DNA of 64,000 nucleotides from Arthrobacter sp. NEB 688 (lineage in GTDB: Bacteria; Actinomycetota; Actinomycetes; Actinomycetales; Dermatophilaceae), in assembly GCF_013201035.1 (NCBI RefSeq), contig NZ_CP053707.1, positions 2,728,001-2,792,000 of the forward strand, given 5' to 3'. Position 1 is the stretch's first letter. Every line of letters begins with the position of its first letter. Positions 15,894 to 24,247 of the stretch are shown piece by piece. A program made the position numbers and the translations under genes. The notes beneath the pieces are model-generated. The model did not search any database. It was not told the DNA's origin and saw only the letters and a program-made list of their open reading frames with translations.

Positions 15894-16669
15894 AGCTCGT
15901 GCCACCGCTCGGGCCGGCGGACCAGCTCGCGGGCCTGGCGGGCGCGGTGGCGCACGCCCCACCCGGTGATCCGGCGCAGCGACTCGGTCATGATGTCGCG
16001 GCTCATCTTCGAGGCGCCGACCTCGCGCTCGACGAAGGTGATCGGGACCTCGACGACCCGCAGCCCGGCCCGCACGGCGCGCCAGGTGAGATCGGTCTGG
16101 AAGCAGTAGCCCTGCGAGGCGACGTCGTCCAGGCCCATCGCGCGCAGCGCGTCGGCCCGGTAGACGCGGAAGCCGGCCGTCGCGTCGTTGACCGGCATCC
16201 CGAGGAGGACCTTGACGTAGAGGTTGCCCCCGACCGAGAGCGCCTTGCGGTGCAGCGGCCAGTTGACGACCTTCCCGCCGGGGACCCAGCGGGAGCCGAT
16301 GACGGCGTCGGCGTGCTCGGCGGCCGCGAGGAGCGAGGGCAGGTGCTCGGGGCGGTGCGAGCCGTCGGCGTCCATCTCGACGACGGCGTCGTAGCCGCGC
16401 TCGAGCGCCCACCCGAAGCCGTCGAGGTAGGCGGCGCCGAGGCCCTCCTTGCCGGCCCGGTGCAGCACGTGCACCTGCGGGTCGGCGGCGGCGAGCTCGT
16501 CGGCGACCTGACCGGTGCCGTCGGGCGAGGCGTCGTCGAGGACGACGACGTCGGCGCTCGGCACCGCGGCGCGGACGCCGTGGACGGCGGCGGGGAGGTT
16601 CTCGCGCTCGTTGTACGTCGGGACGAGCACGGCGACGCGCTGGAGCGGCGGGCGGGGACTCTGCGGCAA
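15890..16669 (-). CDS. Polyprenol monophosphomannose synthase (GT2 family)
   Basis: A 259-residue GT-A glycosyltransferase. It shows VLVPTYNERENL, VVLDDASPDGTG, the DXD-type motif VEMDADGSHRPEHLP, VIGSRWVPGG and FVEREVGASKMS. It should transfer mannose from GDP-mannose to polyprenyl phosphate at the inner membrane face, feeding lipoglycan and protein mannosylation. The start is TTG after GAGGAACG; an in-frame TGA 12 codons upstream leaves TTG as the only usable start before the domain. In mycobacteria this domain is fused to an Lnt domain (Ppm1); here lnt is a separate frame just upstream. Confidence 0.87.
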   Translation of the reverse strand: MPQSPRPPLQRVAVLVPTYNERENLPAAVHGVRAAVPSADVVVLDDASPDGTGQVADELAAADPQVHVLHRAGKEGLGAAYLDGFGWALERGYDAVVEMDADGSHRPEHLPSLLAAAEHADAVIGSRWVPGGKVVNWPLHRKALSVGGNLYVKVLLGMPVNDATAGFRVYRADALRAMGLDDVASQGYCFQTDLTWRAVRAGLRVVEVPITFVEREVGASKMSRDIMTESLRRITGWGVRHRARQARELVRRPERWHEL

Positions 16670-16709
16670 GGGGGCGTTCCTCGGGTGGGCTGGACTCTCC
16701 CGTCACCCT

Positions 16710-18242
16710 AACGCGCCGCCCGACGCGCGCCGACGCGAGGACGAGGAGCGCGAGGAGGGCGGTCGCGAGGACGACCGGCGCCTCCCCCATCCGGTCCGAC
16801 GGGGTGGTGCCGGTCCGCACGACGACGGGCTCGGCGCCCTGCGCGGCGGTGAAGAGGCCGGTCTTGCCGCTGACCGTGCCGTCGGGGGCGATGAAGCCCG
16901 AGACCCCGACCGTCGAGACGTGCACGACGCTGCGCCCGTGCTCGATGGCCCGCAGCCGGGAGATCGCGAACTGCTGCTCGGACTCGGCGGTGTAGCCGAA
17001 CGTGGCGTTGTTCGTCTGGACGAGGATGACCGACGGGGTGCGGCCCGCGGCGGCGACGCTGTCGCGCATCAGGCCGTCGTAGGCGACCTCGAAGCAGATG
17101 GTCGGCAGGGCGGCGTACTCGCCGCCGGCCGCCGGGACGCGGAAGACGCCGATGGTGTCGCCGGCGACGAAGTTGCCGGCGAGCTCGGCCATCGGGGTGA
17201 ACATCGCGAAGAACTCGCGGTGCGGGATGTACTCGGCGAACGGCACCGGGTGCAGCTTCGTGTACCGCTGCGGCTGACCGGACCCGGTGTAGAAGAGGGA
17301 GACGTTGGAGTTGGCGCCGACCGGCTCCGCGAGGACCGCGCCGATGACGAGCGGGACCCCGACCTCGGCCTGCGAGGCGCGGATCTCGGCGTCCGCGTCG
17401 GCGTTGCGGAAGGGGTCGATGTCGGAGGCGTTCTCGGGCCAGACGACGAGGCTGAGGTCCTCGGGCGCCTTCCGCGCGAGCTCGAAGGTGCCCTTGACGT
17501 GGTTGTCGAGCACCGCCCGGCGCTGGGCGTTGAACTCGAGGCCGGCGGTGGGGACGTTGCCCTGGACCATCCCGATGGTCTCGGGACGCCCGTCGGTCGG
17601 CAGCGGGAGCAGGCCGGCGGCCAGGGGGACGAGGGTGACGAGCGCGCCGGCGAGGACGCGGGCCGGGCGACGGCCGGCGAGGCCCCACCCGAGCGCCAGC
17701 AGCCCGGTCCCGACGAGGGCGACGGCGAAGGTCACGCCGGGCGCGCCGAGCCAGCGGGCCACGTGGGCCAGCGGGCTGTCGGCCTGGCTGAACGCCAGTC
17801 GGGCCCACGGGAACCCGCCGTACGGCGTGGTCGACCGGGCCCACTCCTGCGCGACCCAGGCGAGCGGCACGACGAGCAGCGCCGCCCGGCGGTGGCCGGA
17901 GCGGACGAGCCGTCGGCCGGCGTACCCGACGACGGCGCCCATCAGCGCGAGGTAGAGCGCCTCCAGCGTCGCGAGGGCGAACCAGGGCAGCTTGCCGACG
18001 TAGACGCCGGACCACGACAGGGTCGGGACGAAGAACGCCAGCCCCGTCACGAGACCGAGGAGGAAGCCGCGGGCCGCGCCGGCGGTCAGGCCGACCGCCC
18101 CCAGCAGCGCGACGCCGACCGGCGCGAGCCACCAGAGGTCGTGGGTCGGGAAGGCGAGCCAGAGCGCGAGGCCGGCGAGGACGGCGCCGACGAGCGAGGC
18201 CGGCAGCCGGAGCGGGGTGGGCACCGGCCCACGGTAGGTCAC
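16710..18242 (-). CDS. lnt: Apolipoprotein N-acyltransferase, 3' end unclear
   Basis: About 510 residues with N-terminal membrane segments and a periplasmic nitrilase-like domain. The catalytic triad is present: E270 in VVWPENASD, K329 in RYTKLHPVPFAEYIP and C383 in PTICFEVAYD. It adds the third acyl chain to lipoproteins. The GTG chosen overlaps the kal TGA (GTGA); GTG 18224 is an alternative. After the last membrane segment (VVLATALLALLVLASA) no stop occurs in this frame until 15405, inside ppm and fxsA. A TAG exists one frame away at 16708-16710, so a one-base indel is suspected. Confidence 0.85.
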
Positions 18243-18631
18243 CCGGCTGGGGGGACCACGACCACCCCGCGGGCGGTCGTCGCGACGACCGGCGGGTCGA
18301 GGACGTCGGCCGCCGACTCCCCGCGCTCGGGGGCGCCGCGGCCCACGACGCGGACCTCGAACTCCATCTCGCGCGACCGGCTGCCGACCCGCACGAGGCG
18401 GGCCTCGATCTCGATGACGTCGCCGGCCCGCACGGGGGCGCGGAACTGCACGTCGGAGTAGGAGGCGAAGAGCCCCTCGTCGCCGTCGGTGACGATGCAC
18501 ATCTCGGTCGCGACGTCCCCGAACGCGGCGAGGCTGTAGGCCCCGTCGACGAGGTTGCCGGCGTAGTGCGCGTGCGAGTACGGCACGTAGCGGCGGTGGG
18601 TGACGGTGCGGCCGACCTCGGCTCGGGTCAT
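18239..18631 (-). CDS. kal: 3-aminobutyryl-CoA ammonia-lyase-like hotdog protein
   Basis: A 130-residue hotdog-fold protein. The segments YVPYSHAHYAGNLVDGAYSLAAFGDVATEMCI, SYSDVQFRAPVRAGDVIEIEARL and EMEFEVRV match the Kal family, which removes ammonia from L-3-aminobutyryl-CoA to give crotonyl-CoA in lysine fermentation. The call rests largely on position: it overlaps kamE by ATGA and lnt by GTGA. A distinct MaoC-like enzyme cannot be excluded. Confidence 0.82.
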   Translation of the reverse strand: MTRAEVGRTVTHRRYVPYSHAHYAGNLVDGAYSLAAFGDVATEMCIVTDGDEGLFASYSDVQFRAPVRAGDVIEIEARLVRVGSRSREMEFEVRVVGRGAPERGESAADVLDPPVVATTARGVVVVPPAG

Positions 18632-19428
18632 CGCTGCTCTCCTCGGGGGTCGGTGCGCTCGCGCGGGGCGACGAGCTGGTGGACGAGGTAGGAGGCGACC
18701 TCGCCGGGGGTGGTCCCCCGGCCGAAGACGCGGTCGACGCCGAGCGCCGCGGCCGAGCCCTCCTCGAAGCGGGGGCCGCCGACGACGAGCAGCGGCACCT
18801 CGCCGGCCGGGAAGGCCTCGCGGAAGGCGGCCGACATCGTCGTCGTGTTGTGGATGTGGGCGTCCTTCTGGGTGACGACCTGCGAGACGAGGACGGCGTC
18901 GGCGCCGACCTCACGCGCGGACGCGACGAGCTCGGGCACGAGCACCTGGGCCCCGAGGTTGACGACCTTCATCTCGCGGTAGTACTCCAGGCCCTTCTCG
19001 CCGGCGAAGCCCTTGATGTTGAGGATCGCGTCGATGCCGACCGTGTGCGCGTCGGTGCCGATGCACGCGCCGACGACGACGAGCTTGCGCCCGAGGCGGC
19101 TGCGGATGGCCTGGTTGACCTCGGAGGAGCCGAGCAGCGGGAACTCGCGCTCGACGACCTGGACCTCGCGCAGGTCGACGAGGTGGGTGACCGAGCCGTA
19201 GACGACGAAGAAGGTGAAGTGCGGGCCCATCGGCTTCGCGTGGACGAGCAGCGCCGGGCTCATCCCCATCTTCGCGGCGAGCTGGAGGGCGGCGCCCTCG
19301 GCGCGCTTGTCGTGCGGCACGGGCAGGGTGAAGGAGACCTGCACCATCCCGTCGCCGGTCGTGTCGCCGTAGGGGCGCACGAGCGGCCCGGGGGCGGCCG
19401 GGGTGGTCGGCGTGGGAGCGGCGCTCAT
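18628..19428 (-). CDS. kamE: Lysine 5,6-aminomutase beta subunit (adenosylcobalamin-binding)
   Basis: A 266-residue protein, close to the 262 of the clostridial subunit. The cobalamin motif DxHxxG is D126-A-H128-T-V-G131. Lysine K139 in LNIKGFAG is the likely pyridoxal-phosphate Schiff-base residue by comparison with the family. The C-terminal Rossmann-like lobe (VLVPELVASAREVGADAVLVSQVVTQKD) cradles B12. With KamD it moves the 6-amino group of beta-lysine to C5. ATG overlaps kamD's TGA. Confidence 0.93.
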   Translation of the reverse strand: MSAAPTPTTPAAPGPLVRPYGDTTGDGMVQVSFTLPVPHDKRAEGAALQLAAKMGMSPALLVHAKPMGPHFTFFVVYGSVTHLVDLREVQVVEREFPLLGSSEVNQAIRSRLGRKLVVVGACIGTDAHTVGIDAILNIKGFAGEKGLEYYREMKVVNLGAQVLVPELVASAREVGADAVLVSQVVTQKDAHIHNTTTMSAAFREAFPAGEVPLLVVGGPRFEEGSAAALGVDRVFGRGTTPGEVASYLVHQLVAPRERTDPRGEQR

Positions 19429-21032
19429 CGGGTGGCCCCTTCCTCGAGGAGGTCGGTCGCGGGGTTGTCGTAGCCGTCGGCCTTGACGACGACGCCGTCC
19501 AGGCCCTTGCCCTTGGTCGGCGGGCGCTTCATCGCGCCGAAGGTGCCGTCGGTGATGGCGGCGAGAAGAGGCTGCGGGTACTGGGTGCCCCGGGTGCTCG
19601 TGTCGGTGACGATCGTGTCGAGCAGGTCGACCGCCTCGGAGAGCACCTGGCGGGCGCGGGTCTGGATGAAGCCGTCGCGCGGCGGGTGGAAGTCCTCGGT
19701 CAGCCCGCCGGCGGCGTCCATGACGTAGCGGACGTTCTGGAGGGCGAGGTCGCGGTCGGAGAGCCACGGCGTGACGACGGCCTCGGTCATCATCCCGACG
19801 AGGAGGATGCCCTGCCCGGTCATCGCCCCGACGAGGTTGAAGAACCCGTCGAGGAGGTAGCCGCGGAAGACGTCGCCGGTCATGTGCTTCGTCGGGGGCA
19901 TCCACTTCAGGGGCGCGTCGGGGAAGAGCTGGCGGGCGAGCAGCGCGTGGGCGAGCTCCATCCGGAAGCTGTCGGGCACCTCGGGGTTGATCTCGAAGGC
20001 GTGCCCGAGGCCGAGCTGCCAGTCCTCGAGGCCGGCCTCCTTGGCGAAGTACTCGTTGAGGAGCTGGCTGACGGTGACGGTGTGCGCGGCCTCGACGGCG
20101 TCGGCGGTCGTCAGGTAGTTGTCCTCGCCGGTGTTGATGATGATGCCGGCGCGGGCGTGGACCTGGCGGCTGAAGCGCTGGTCGACGAAGGTGCGGATCG
20201 GGTTGATGTCGCGGAAGAGGATCCCGTACATCGAGTCGTTGAGCATCATGTCGAGGCGCTCGAGCCCGGCGAGGGCGGCGATCTCGGGCATGCACAGGCC
20301 GCTGGCGTAGTTGGTCAGGCGGATGTAGCGGCCGAGCTCGCGGCTGCTCTCGTCGAGCGCGGCGCGCATCAGGCGGAAGTTCTCCTGGGTCGCGTAGGTG
20401 CCGGCGTAGCCCTCGCGCGTGGCGCCCTCGGGCACGAAGTCGAGGAGGCTCTGACCGGTCGAGCGGATGACGGCGATGATGTCGGCGCCCTCGCGCGCGG
20501 CGGCCTGCGCCTGCGGGATGTCCTCGTGGATGTCGCCGGTCGCGACGATGAGGTAGATCCACGGGGTGCGCGGCGCGTCGCCGACCTTGGCGATCATCCG
20601 CTCGCGGGCACGGCGCTGGCCGTCGACGGCCCGGACGCCCTTGGCGACGGCGCCGCGGGCGGCCTTGCGCGAGCCGGTGAGGTCGCGACCCTCGGGCAGG
20701 CGGAAGGACACTCCCCCGCTGCTCGCCTTCTGGGCCAGCGTCAGCAGGTCGGGCGCCTCGCCGCGGCGCAGCGCGTCCCAGACCGGGGTCGTCACGCCGT
20801 GCTCGAGCCCGACCTCGGCACGGACGGCGTCGACGAGGTGGTTGACCCACGGCGTGCCCTCGTGGTCGGCACCGGCCAGCCCGGCGAGGCGCAGCGTGGC
20901 GCGCTCGACGGAGACGGTCGTGTGGGCTCGGGCGAGGTCGACGACGGGCTTCCCGGCGCGTCGGGCGAGGCTGCGAGCCTTGCGGACGACGGTGGGGTCG
21001 AGGTCGAGCAGGGCAGGACGACGCGAAGACAC
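19425..21032 (-). CDS. kamD: Lysine 5,6-aminomutase alpha subunit
   Basis: A 535-residue TIM-barrel subunit. It contains TPWIYLIVATGDIHEDIPQAQAAAREGADIIAVIRSTGQSLLDF, GTYATQENFRLMRAAL, RLTNYASGLCMPEIA, INTGEDNYLTTADA and KWMPPTKHMTGDVFRGY, all typical of KamD/OraE-type aminomutases. It heads the run kamD-kamE-kal-lnt-ppm-fxsA. The GTG start lies 6 nt after TAGATT with no ribosome site, so the mRNA is probably leaderless. KamD binds substrate and PLP together with KamE. Confidence 0.94.
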   Translation of the reverse strand: MSSRRPALLDLDPTVVRKARSLARRAGKPVVDLARAHTTVSVERATLRLAGLAGADHEGTPWVNHLVDAVRAEVGLEHGVTTPVWDALRRGEAPDLLTLAQKASSGGVSFRLPEGRDLTGSRKAARGAVAKGVRAVDGQRRARERMIAKVGDAPRTPWIYLIVATGDIHEDIPQAQAAAREGADIIAVIRSTGQSLLDFVPEGATREGYAGTYATQENFRLMRAALDESSRELGRYIRLTNYASGLCMPEIAALAGLERLDMMLNDSMYGILFRDINPIRTFVDQRFSRQVHARAGIIINTGEDNYLTTADAVEAAHTVTVSQLLNEYFAKEAGLEDWQLGLGHAFEINPEVPDSFRMELAHALLARQLFPDAPLKWMPPTKHMTGDVFRGYLLDGFFNLVGAMTGQGILLVGMMTEAVVTPWLSDRDLALQNVRYVMDAAGGLTEDFHPPRDGFIQTRARQVLSEAVDLLDTIVTDTSTRGTQYPQPLLAAITDGTFGAMKRPPTKGKGLDGVVVKADGYDNPATDLLEEGATR

Positions 21033-21038
21033 GGCGTC

Positions 21039-21044
21039 AATCTA
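21039..21044 (-). promoter_or_regulatory. Candidate -10 box for the kamDE-kal operon
   Basis: TAGATT on the minus strand, 6 nt before GTG 21032, inside a short AT-richer stretch. A clear -35 is not seen. Confidence 0.5.
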
Positions 21045-21161
21045 GCAATTCAACCGCAGGACTTGTAGCGGATGCGGGCGCGTGCCGTAGATCCTCGCGT
21101 GGGGAGTGATGCGTCGGTGCGTCCACGGGGTGCGCGCCCCGGCCTCTGCTTCGATCGACGG

Positions 21162-21743
21162 GTGAGCGACGACCCCGCCCTGCCCCCGCTCCGTCCCCGC
21201 CGCAGCGGTGACCTCGTCCTGCGCGCGCCGACGGAGGCCGACGTGCCCGACGTGATGGTGTGGCGCAACCGCCCCGAGGTCGCCCGGTGGCTGCTGCGCA
21301 CGACGATGACCGAGGCCGAGGTGCTCGGCCGCTTCCGGGAGCGCCCGGTCTGGACCGTCCCGGTCGCCGTCGAGCACGGGGGGCGGGTCGTCGGCACGGC
21401 GTTCGTCGACGTGCTGGACGGCATGGGGCAGGACGGCGGGACCGAGCACCTGCGCTCCGAGGGGCTCGTCGGGTACCTCTTCGACCCGGACGTGCACGGG
21501 CGCGGGTTCGCCACGCGGACGCTCGAGGTGCTGCTGGAGATCGCCTTCGCGGACCTCGGGCTGCGGCGCGTCACGGCCGGCTGCTTCGCGGACAACATCG
21601 CGTCGTGGAGGGTCATGGAGAAGGCCGGGATGCGGCGCGAGCAGCACGGCGTCCGCGACTCCTGGCACGCCGAGCTCGGGTGGGTCGACGGGCTCACGTA
21701 CGGCCTGCTGCGTGAGGAGTGGGCGGCGCGCGGGTCCGGCTAG
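21162..21743 (+). CDS. GNAT-family N-acetyltransferase
   Basis: A 193-residue RimJ/RimL-type acetyltransferase. It begins near LVLRAPTEADVPDVMVWRNRPEVARWL, has the acetyl-CoA loop DVHGRGFATRTLEVLLEIAFADLGLRRVTAGCFADNIASWRVMEKAGM, and ends with YGLLREEW. It could acetylate a protein N-terminus or an aminoglycoside-like small molecule; the target is not known. GTG 21162 is chosen because an upstream extension to 21072 has no family similarity. It diverges from kamD. Confidence 0.8.
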   Translation: MSDDPALPPLRPRRSGDLVLRAPTEADVPDVMVWRNRPEVARWLLRTTMTEAEVLGRFRERPVWTVPVAVEHGGRVVGTAFVDVLDGMGQDGGTEHLRSEGLVGYLFDPDVHGRGFATRTLEVLLEIAFADLGLRRVTAGCFADNIASWRVMEKAGMRREQHGVRDSWHAELGWVDGLTYGLLREEWAARGSG

Positions 21744-21813
21744 ACGTCGGCCAAGCTGTCGCGGATCGGTTGTCGAACACGGGATTTGGTCGTCCACAGG
21801 TATGACCTGGGGC

Positions 21814-21842
21814 TTGTCCGTCGAACGGGTGTTCGGTAGAAT
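21814..21842 (+). promoter_or_regulatory. Promoter with embedded LexA (SOS) box upstream of the DUF222/HNH gene
   Basis: A -35 TTGTCC (21814-21819), a 17-nt spacer and a -10 TAGAAT (21837-21842) precede ATG 21848. The spacer holds TCGAAC-GGGT-GTTCGG (21821-21836), matching 11 of 12 fixed positions of the mycobacterial LexA box TCGAAC-N4-GTTCGA. LexA bound here would block RNA polymerase. Confidence 0.7.
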
Positions 21843-21847
21843 GAGGC

Positions 21848-23282
21848 ATGGACACCGAGACCCTCTCCGGCCGCGTCGCGGCGTTGCGCGAGGAGTGCGC
21901 GCGGCTGGGTCGTGAGCTGGTGGAGTCGGGTCGGGGGCTGTCGGTGGAGGAGGCTTTCGGGCTGGCGGGTGCGGCGCAGGGCCTGGCGAACGCGGCGGAT
22001 GCCGTGGTCGCGGTGGCCGGGGCGTGGGGTGCGCGGGTGGAGACGACGGTGCGCTCGGGCTCGTGGGAGCGGGTGCACCCGCTGGGCTTTCGTCGACGCG
22101 ATGGCCGCGACCCGGATGAGCCTGGCGACCGGGCTGACCGAGGGGCTGGCCGGTCGTAAGGCCGCGTTGGGTGCGGCGGTGGGTGAGCGGTTCCGGCGGG
22201 TGCGTGACCTGCTGGTCGAGGGGGTCGTCGCGGTCGCGGCCGTGCAGAAGGTGCTCGACGCGTGTGCGGGTCTGGACGTGGAGGCGTGCCTGCGGGTGGA
22301 TGCCGAGCTCGCGCCCCGCCTGGCGCGGATGGACCCGGCCCGCGTTGCCGGCGAGGCCCGCCGGGTGGCGACCCGTGTCGCGGCCGACCAGGTCGCGGCG
22401 CACGTGGCGCTGCGCAGGCGCGGGCGGTGCGTGGAGGTCCGCCCCGGTGAGGACGGCCTGACGGACTGGTTCGCGTCCCTGCCGACGGCCACGTCGAGCG
22501 CGATGTGGGCGGCGGTCGAAGCGCTGGCCGGGGACTATCGCGCGTTCGACGACGCCCTGTCCGTGCCGGAGTCCCGCGCGGACGCCCTGACCGACCTGGT
22601 TCTGCGCAACGTGACGGTGTCCGCGCAGGTGACTCTCGGGGTCCCGGTGGTCACCGACCGGCCTGCGCCCGATGCGACGCCGGGGACGAGGTTCCGGGTG
22701 GACTGGGACGACGACGAGACCCTCGTCGACGCGACCACGGGCGAGATCGTCCGCTACGGCGACCTCGACGCGACCTCCCGGGAGGAGCTGTCGTGGCTGG
22801 AGGAGCTCGACGGTGACCTGACGGTGCTGCAGGCGGAGGTCACGCCCGGCTACGCCGTGTCCGGCACGCAGCTCCCCGGCCTGGGGTGGGTCGAGCCCGC
22901 GACGCTGGCCAACCTGCTGAGGCTGCTGCCGGTCGAGGTGGCCCGGGCCGTGCTCGAGGCCGACACCGGCACCCTCGCCTCCCTCACCACCGCGGCGTAC
23001 CGGCCACCCAAGGCGATCGCCGAGTTCGTGAAGACCCGCGACGGGACCTGCCGGATGTGGGGCTGCACCCGCCCCGCCGCACACTGCGACCTCGACCACG
23101 TCCGACCCTGGCCCAGTGGCGACACGTCACCGACCAACCTCGCCGCGCTCTGCCGACGCCACCACCGCCTCAAGCAACAGGGCCGCTGGCGACCGGTGCT
23201 CGCACCCGACGGCACCCTCACCTGGCACGGACCCGACGGCACCACCCGCACCACCGAGCCCGCCCATCGCCTCCCGAACTGA
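21848..23282 (+). pseudogene. DUF222/HNH endonuclease domain protein (13E12-repeat type), frameshifted
   Basis: Joining two frames gives about 477 residues. The N-terminal part (MDTETLSGRVAALREE...ERVHPLG) and the rest (FVDAMAATRMSLATGL...) are in different frames. The switch falls at TTT 22088-22090, where GGCTTTCGTC should read GGCTTCGTC, a one-base insertion. DUF222 spans the first 350 residues. The HNH domain is CRMWGCTRPAAHCDLDHVRP followed by TNLAALCRRHHRLKQ. Related 13E12 genes in mycobacteria are multi-copy and DNA-damage inducible. It may be a true pseudogene or a sequencing error. Confidence 0.85.
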
Positions 23283-23294
23283 CCGGGGGACGAC

Positions 23295-23747
23295 TCAGGG
23301 GGACGTCGGGAGGTCGGGCGGGAGGTCGCCCGTCCCGCCGTCGAAGAGCTCGCTCGAGGGGGCGCCGGGGAAGACGTCGTCGGCCCGGGACGAGACGTTG
23401 GCGAACACGACGAACGCGACGATCGCGACGAGGACGAAGAGCACGATCGAGGCCGGGCTGCTCGGTGGCCCACCCCCGGAGCGGCGACGTGCGCGGTGCT
23501 GCACGTGCTGGTCGTGCAGCCACAGCGGGTTGGAGGGGTCGTGCATGCCCGGCAACCCATGACCGGGCATCCCGTGCAGTCCGTGGCCGCCGATGCCGGA
23601 CCCGGCATCGACGCCGCCCCCGCCCCATCCGGGGTCGGACCCTCCCCCGATGGATCCCGGGTCGAAGCCACCTCCGCTCGACCCGGTGTCGAAGCCGCCT
23701 CCGCTCGATCCCGAGTCGAAGCCCCCGCTCGCGCCGCCGTCGCTCAT
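23295..23747 (-). CDS. Hypothetical Gly-rich single-pass membrane protein
   Basis: A 150-residue protein with no recognised family. Residues 8-36 are three copies of a Gly-Phe-Asp-x-Gly-Ser repeat, then Gly/His-rich sequence, a basic stretch HRARRRSGGG, and one membrane helix SIVLFVLVAIVAFVVFANVSS near residues 100-120, with an acidic, proline-rich tail. The Gly-rich part is probably cytoplasmic by the positive-inside rule. The ATG follows GGGGAGA, a reasonable ribosome site. Function unknown. Confidence 0.7.
   Translation of the reverse strand: MSDGGASGGFDSGSSGGGFDTGSSGGGFDPGSIGGGSDPGWGGGGVDAGSGIGGHGLHGMPGHGLPGMHDPSNPLWLHDQHVQHRARRRSGGGPPSSPASIVLFVLVAIVAFVVFANVSSRADDVFPGAPSSELFDGGTGDLPPDLPTSP
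23640..23726 (-). repeat. In-gene tandem repeat encoding GGFD-x-GSSG units
   Basis: Three imperfect units of about 30 nt encode GFDSGSSGG, GFDTGSSGG and GFDPGSIGG. Such repeats can vary in number between strains. Confidence 0.6.
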
Positions 23748-23844
23748 GACCGTCTCCCCACCGTCGTCGTGTGGTCCTCGTGCGGTGGACGCACCGGACG
23801 CGCGAAGCGTTGCACGACCCGTGCCGCCCGCGGGAGGAGTTCGG

Positions 23845-24237
23845 TCATCCGGTCGGCGTGCCCTGGTGGTGGAGCATCTGCCAGCCGTGCGCAGGGTGAC
23901 GGCGCCACAGGGAGGTGCGGTGGGTGCGGCGGGGACCGGCGACGGACGTGTACTTCACGAGGACGAGGTCGTCGGCCAACCGCTGACCGCGCAGGTCGAG
24001 CACCTCGACGGCGTCATCGCCCCCCGTCGTCGCCGCCGCGACCCGCTCGGCGGTGCCGTCCTTCGTCAGCTCGCCACCGGAGCGACCGAACTCGTGGAAG
24101 TCGTCGGCGAGGAACGCGTCGAGACGTGCGGGGTCCGCGCGGCAGGCCGGCGACAGCGTCTCCAGCTCGAGGGCCAACACGAGCGCGACCGGGTCGGGAG
24201 GACGCCTCTCGCCGACGGTGACCCACGGCTCGTCCAC
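23845..24237 (-). CDS. DUF4440/SnoaL-like (NTF2-fold) protein
   Basis: A 130-residue NTF2-like protein with ALELETLSPACRADPARLDAFLADDFHEFGRSGGELTKDG, then YTSVAG...HRTSLWRRHPAHGWQMLHHQGTP, the usual DUF4440 pattern. Members act as small-molecule binding or isomerase-like proteins and the role here is unknown. GTG 24237 follows GAGGTGG by 5 nt. It lies 10 nt after the amidohydrolase on the same strand, so they are probably one operon. Confidence 0.75.
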   Translation of the reverse strand: MDEPWVTVGERRPPDPVALVLALELETLSPACRADPARLDAFLADDFHEFGRSGGELTKDGTAERVAAATTGGDDAVEVLDLRGQRLADDLVLVKYTSVAGPRRTHRTSLWRRHPAHGWQMLHHQGTPTG

Positions 24238-24247
24238 CCGTGCCACC

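Noticed and set aside
15405-18242. A single Lnt-FxsA fusion protein spanning the ppm gene.
   Set aside because: The middle 260 codons are an Arg/Pro-rich shadow of ppm with no protein features. A lost stop codon is more likely.
21744-23294. Insertion sequence or prophage around the HNH gene.
   Set aside because: No transposase, integrase, terminal inverted repeats or target duplication could be found. The HNH protein belongs to the DUF222/13E12 group, which can be chromosomal.
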